Assembly (NCBI GenBank): GCA_944388215.1
Contig: CALXHT010000005.1
Coordinates: forward strand, 1-64,000
Origin: an uncultured Gemmiger sp.
GTDB taxonomy: Bacteria; Bacillota; Clostridia; Oscillospirales; Ruminococcaceae
DNA: 64,000 nt
Direction: 5' to 3'
Positions 63,961 through 64,000 of this stretch are shown here, piece by piece. The translations under genes and the position numbers were made by a program. Position 1 is the first letter of the stretch; every line of letters starts with the position of its first letter. Under the pieces are notes generated by a model. That model was not told where the DNA came from and did not search any database. It saw only the letters and a program-made list of their open reading frames with translations.

Positions 63961-64000
63961 ATGAAACTCAACGGTTCGCAGATCTTTGTGGAAGTCCTGG
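63961..64000 (+). CDS. ilvB: Acetolactate synthase large subunit, N-terminal start (cut by window end)
   Basis: Only the first 13 codons are present (MKLNGSQIFVEVL). This opening is typical of acetolactate synthase large subunits, and AAGGAG lies 9 bases upstream. The T-box leader, of a kind common on branched-chain amino acid genes, supports the call. The enzyme makes acetolactate or acetohydroxybutyrate for Val, Leu and Ile synthesis. Confidence 0.75.
   Translation, partial: MKLNGSQIFVEVL

Overview
The window looks like a chromosomal segment of an anaerobic, GC-rich Gram-positive bacterium of the class Clostridia, most likely a gut Oscillospiraceae/Ruminococcaceae relative of Faecalibacterium, Gemmiger or Subdoligranulum. 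This is inferred from strong Shine-Dalgarno sites and SigA-type promoters, T-box and Mn2+ riboswitch control, surface proteins with IPQT-type sorting signals, a 2-hydroxyacyl-CoA dehydratase-type radical enzyme with its activase, superoxide reductase plus rubredoxin, and GdhA. I see no tRNA, rRNA, CRISPR array, insertion sequence or prophage. Both ends are cut inside genes.

Layout. 1-7 kb: a parallel beta-helix wall protein, a lipoprotein and a P2-type cation ATPase under a yybP-ykoY (Mn2+) riboswitch. 7-14 kb: fructokinase, a small membrane protein with an O-acetyltransferase, a dehydratase/activase pair and a MATE exporter. 14-20 kb: a complete carbohydrate ABC importer (ATPase, two permeases, binding protein), an OB-fold-like lipoprotein and an MBL-fold hydrolase. 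20-25 kb: a TetR regulator with a CrtI-like flavoprotein and a ferredoxin-reductase/[2Fe-2S] protein, then an ArsB/CitM-type permease. 25-31 kb: a 1787-residue sortase-anchored protein with a transglutaminase domain, many MBG/YDG-like repeats and a zinc-ribbon-like tail. 30.6-33.5 kb: a GtrA protein and a CitA/CitB-type two-component system. 33.7-40 kb: the F-type ATP synthase operon a-c-b-[delta-alpha fusion]-gamma-beta-epsilon. 40-43 kb: two GT4 glycosyltransferases flanking a TVP38-family protein, probably glycolipid synthesis. 43-48.4 kb: a DUF1835/DUF3658 protein, CcdA plus a TlpA-like thioredoxin, TspO and a GH3 beta-glucosidase. 48.5-55.9 kb: an OmpR/HK pair transcribed with a membrane-anchored protein and three tandem paralogous lipoproteins. 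56-64 kb: GdhA, a TetM/EF-G-like GTPase fused to a NYN (YacP/Rae1-like) nuclease domain, superoxide reductase, rubredoxin, threonine ammonia-lyase, a DUF815 ATPase and a T-box leader before acetolactate synthase.

The most unusual items are architectural. (1) The ATP synthase delta and alpha subunits form one 680-residue polypeptide, although F1 normally holds three alpha and one delta. (2) A ribosome-protection-type GTPase is fused to a nuclease domain of the family that includes the ribosome A-site endonuclease Rae1. (3) A two-component system sits in one cassette with three paralogous lipoproteins that share an extracytoplasmic C-x4-C-x-H-x4-C signature. (4) A 2-hydroxyacyl-CoA dehydratase-type subunit is fused to its own ATP-dependent activase.

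Metabolically the window couples sugar import (ABC system, fructokinase, GH3) with amino-acid metabolism (GdhA, IlvA, IlvB start), anaerobic oxygen defence (superoxide reductase, rubredoxin) and envelope building (two anchored surface proteins, glycolipid glycosyltransferases). Family assignments come from recognising motifs by eye. No database search was run, and starts were chosen from ribosome-binding sites.
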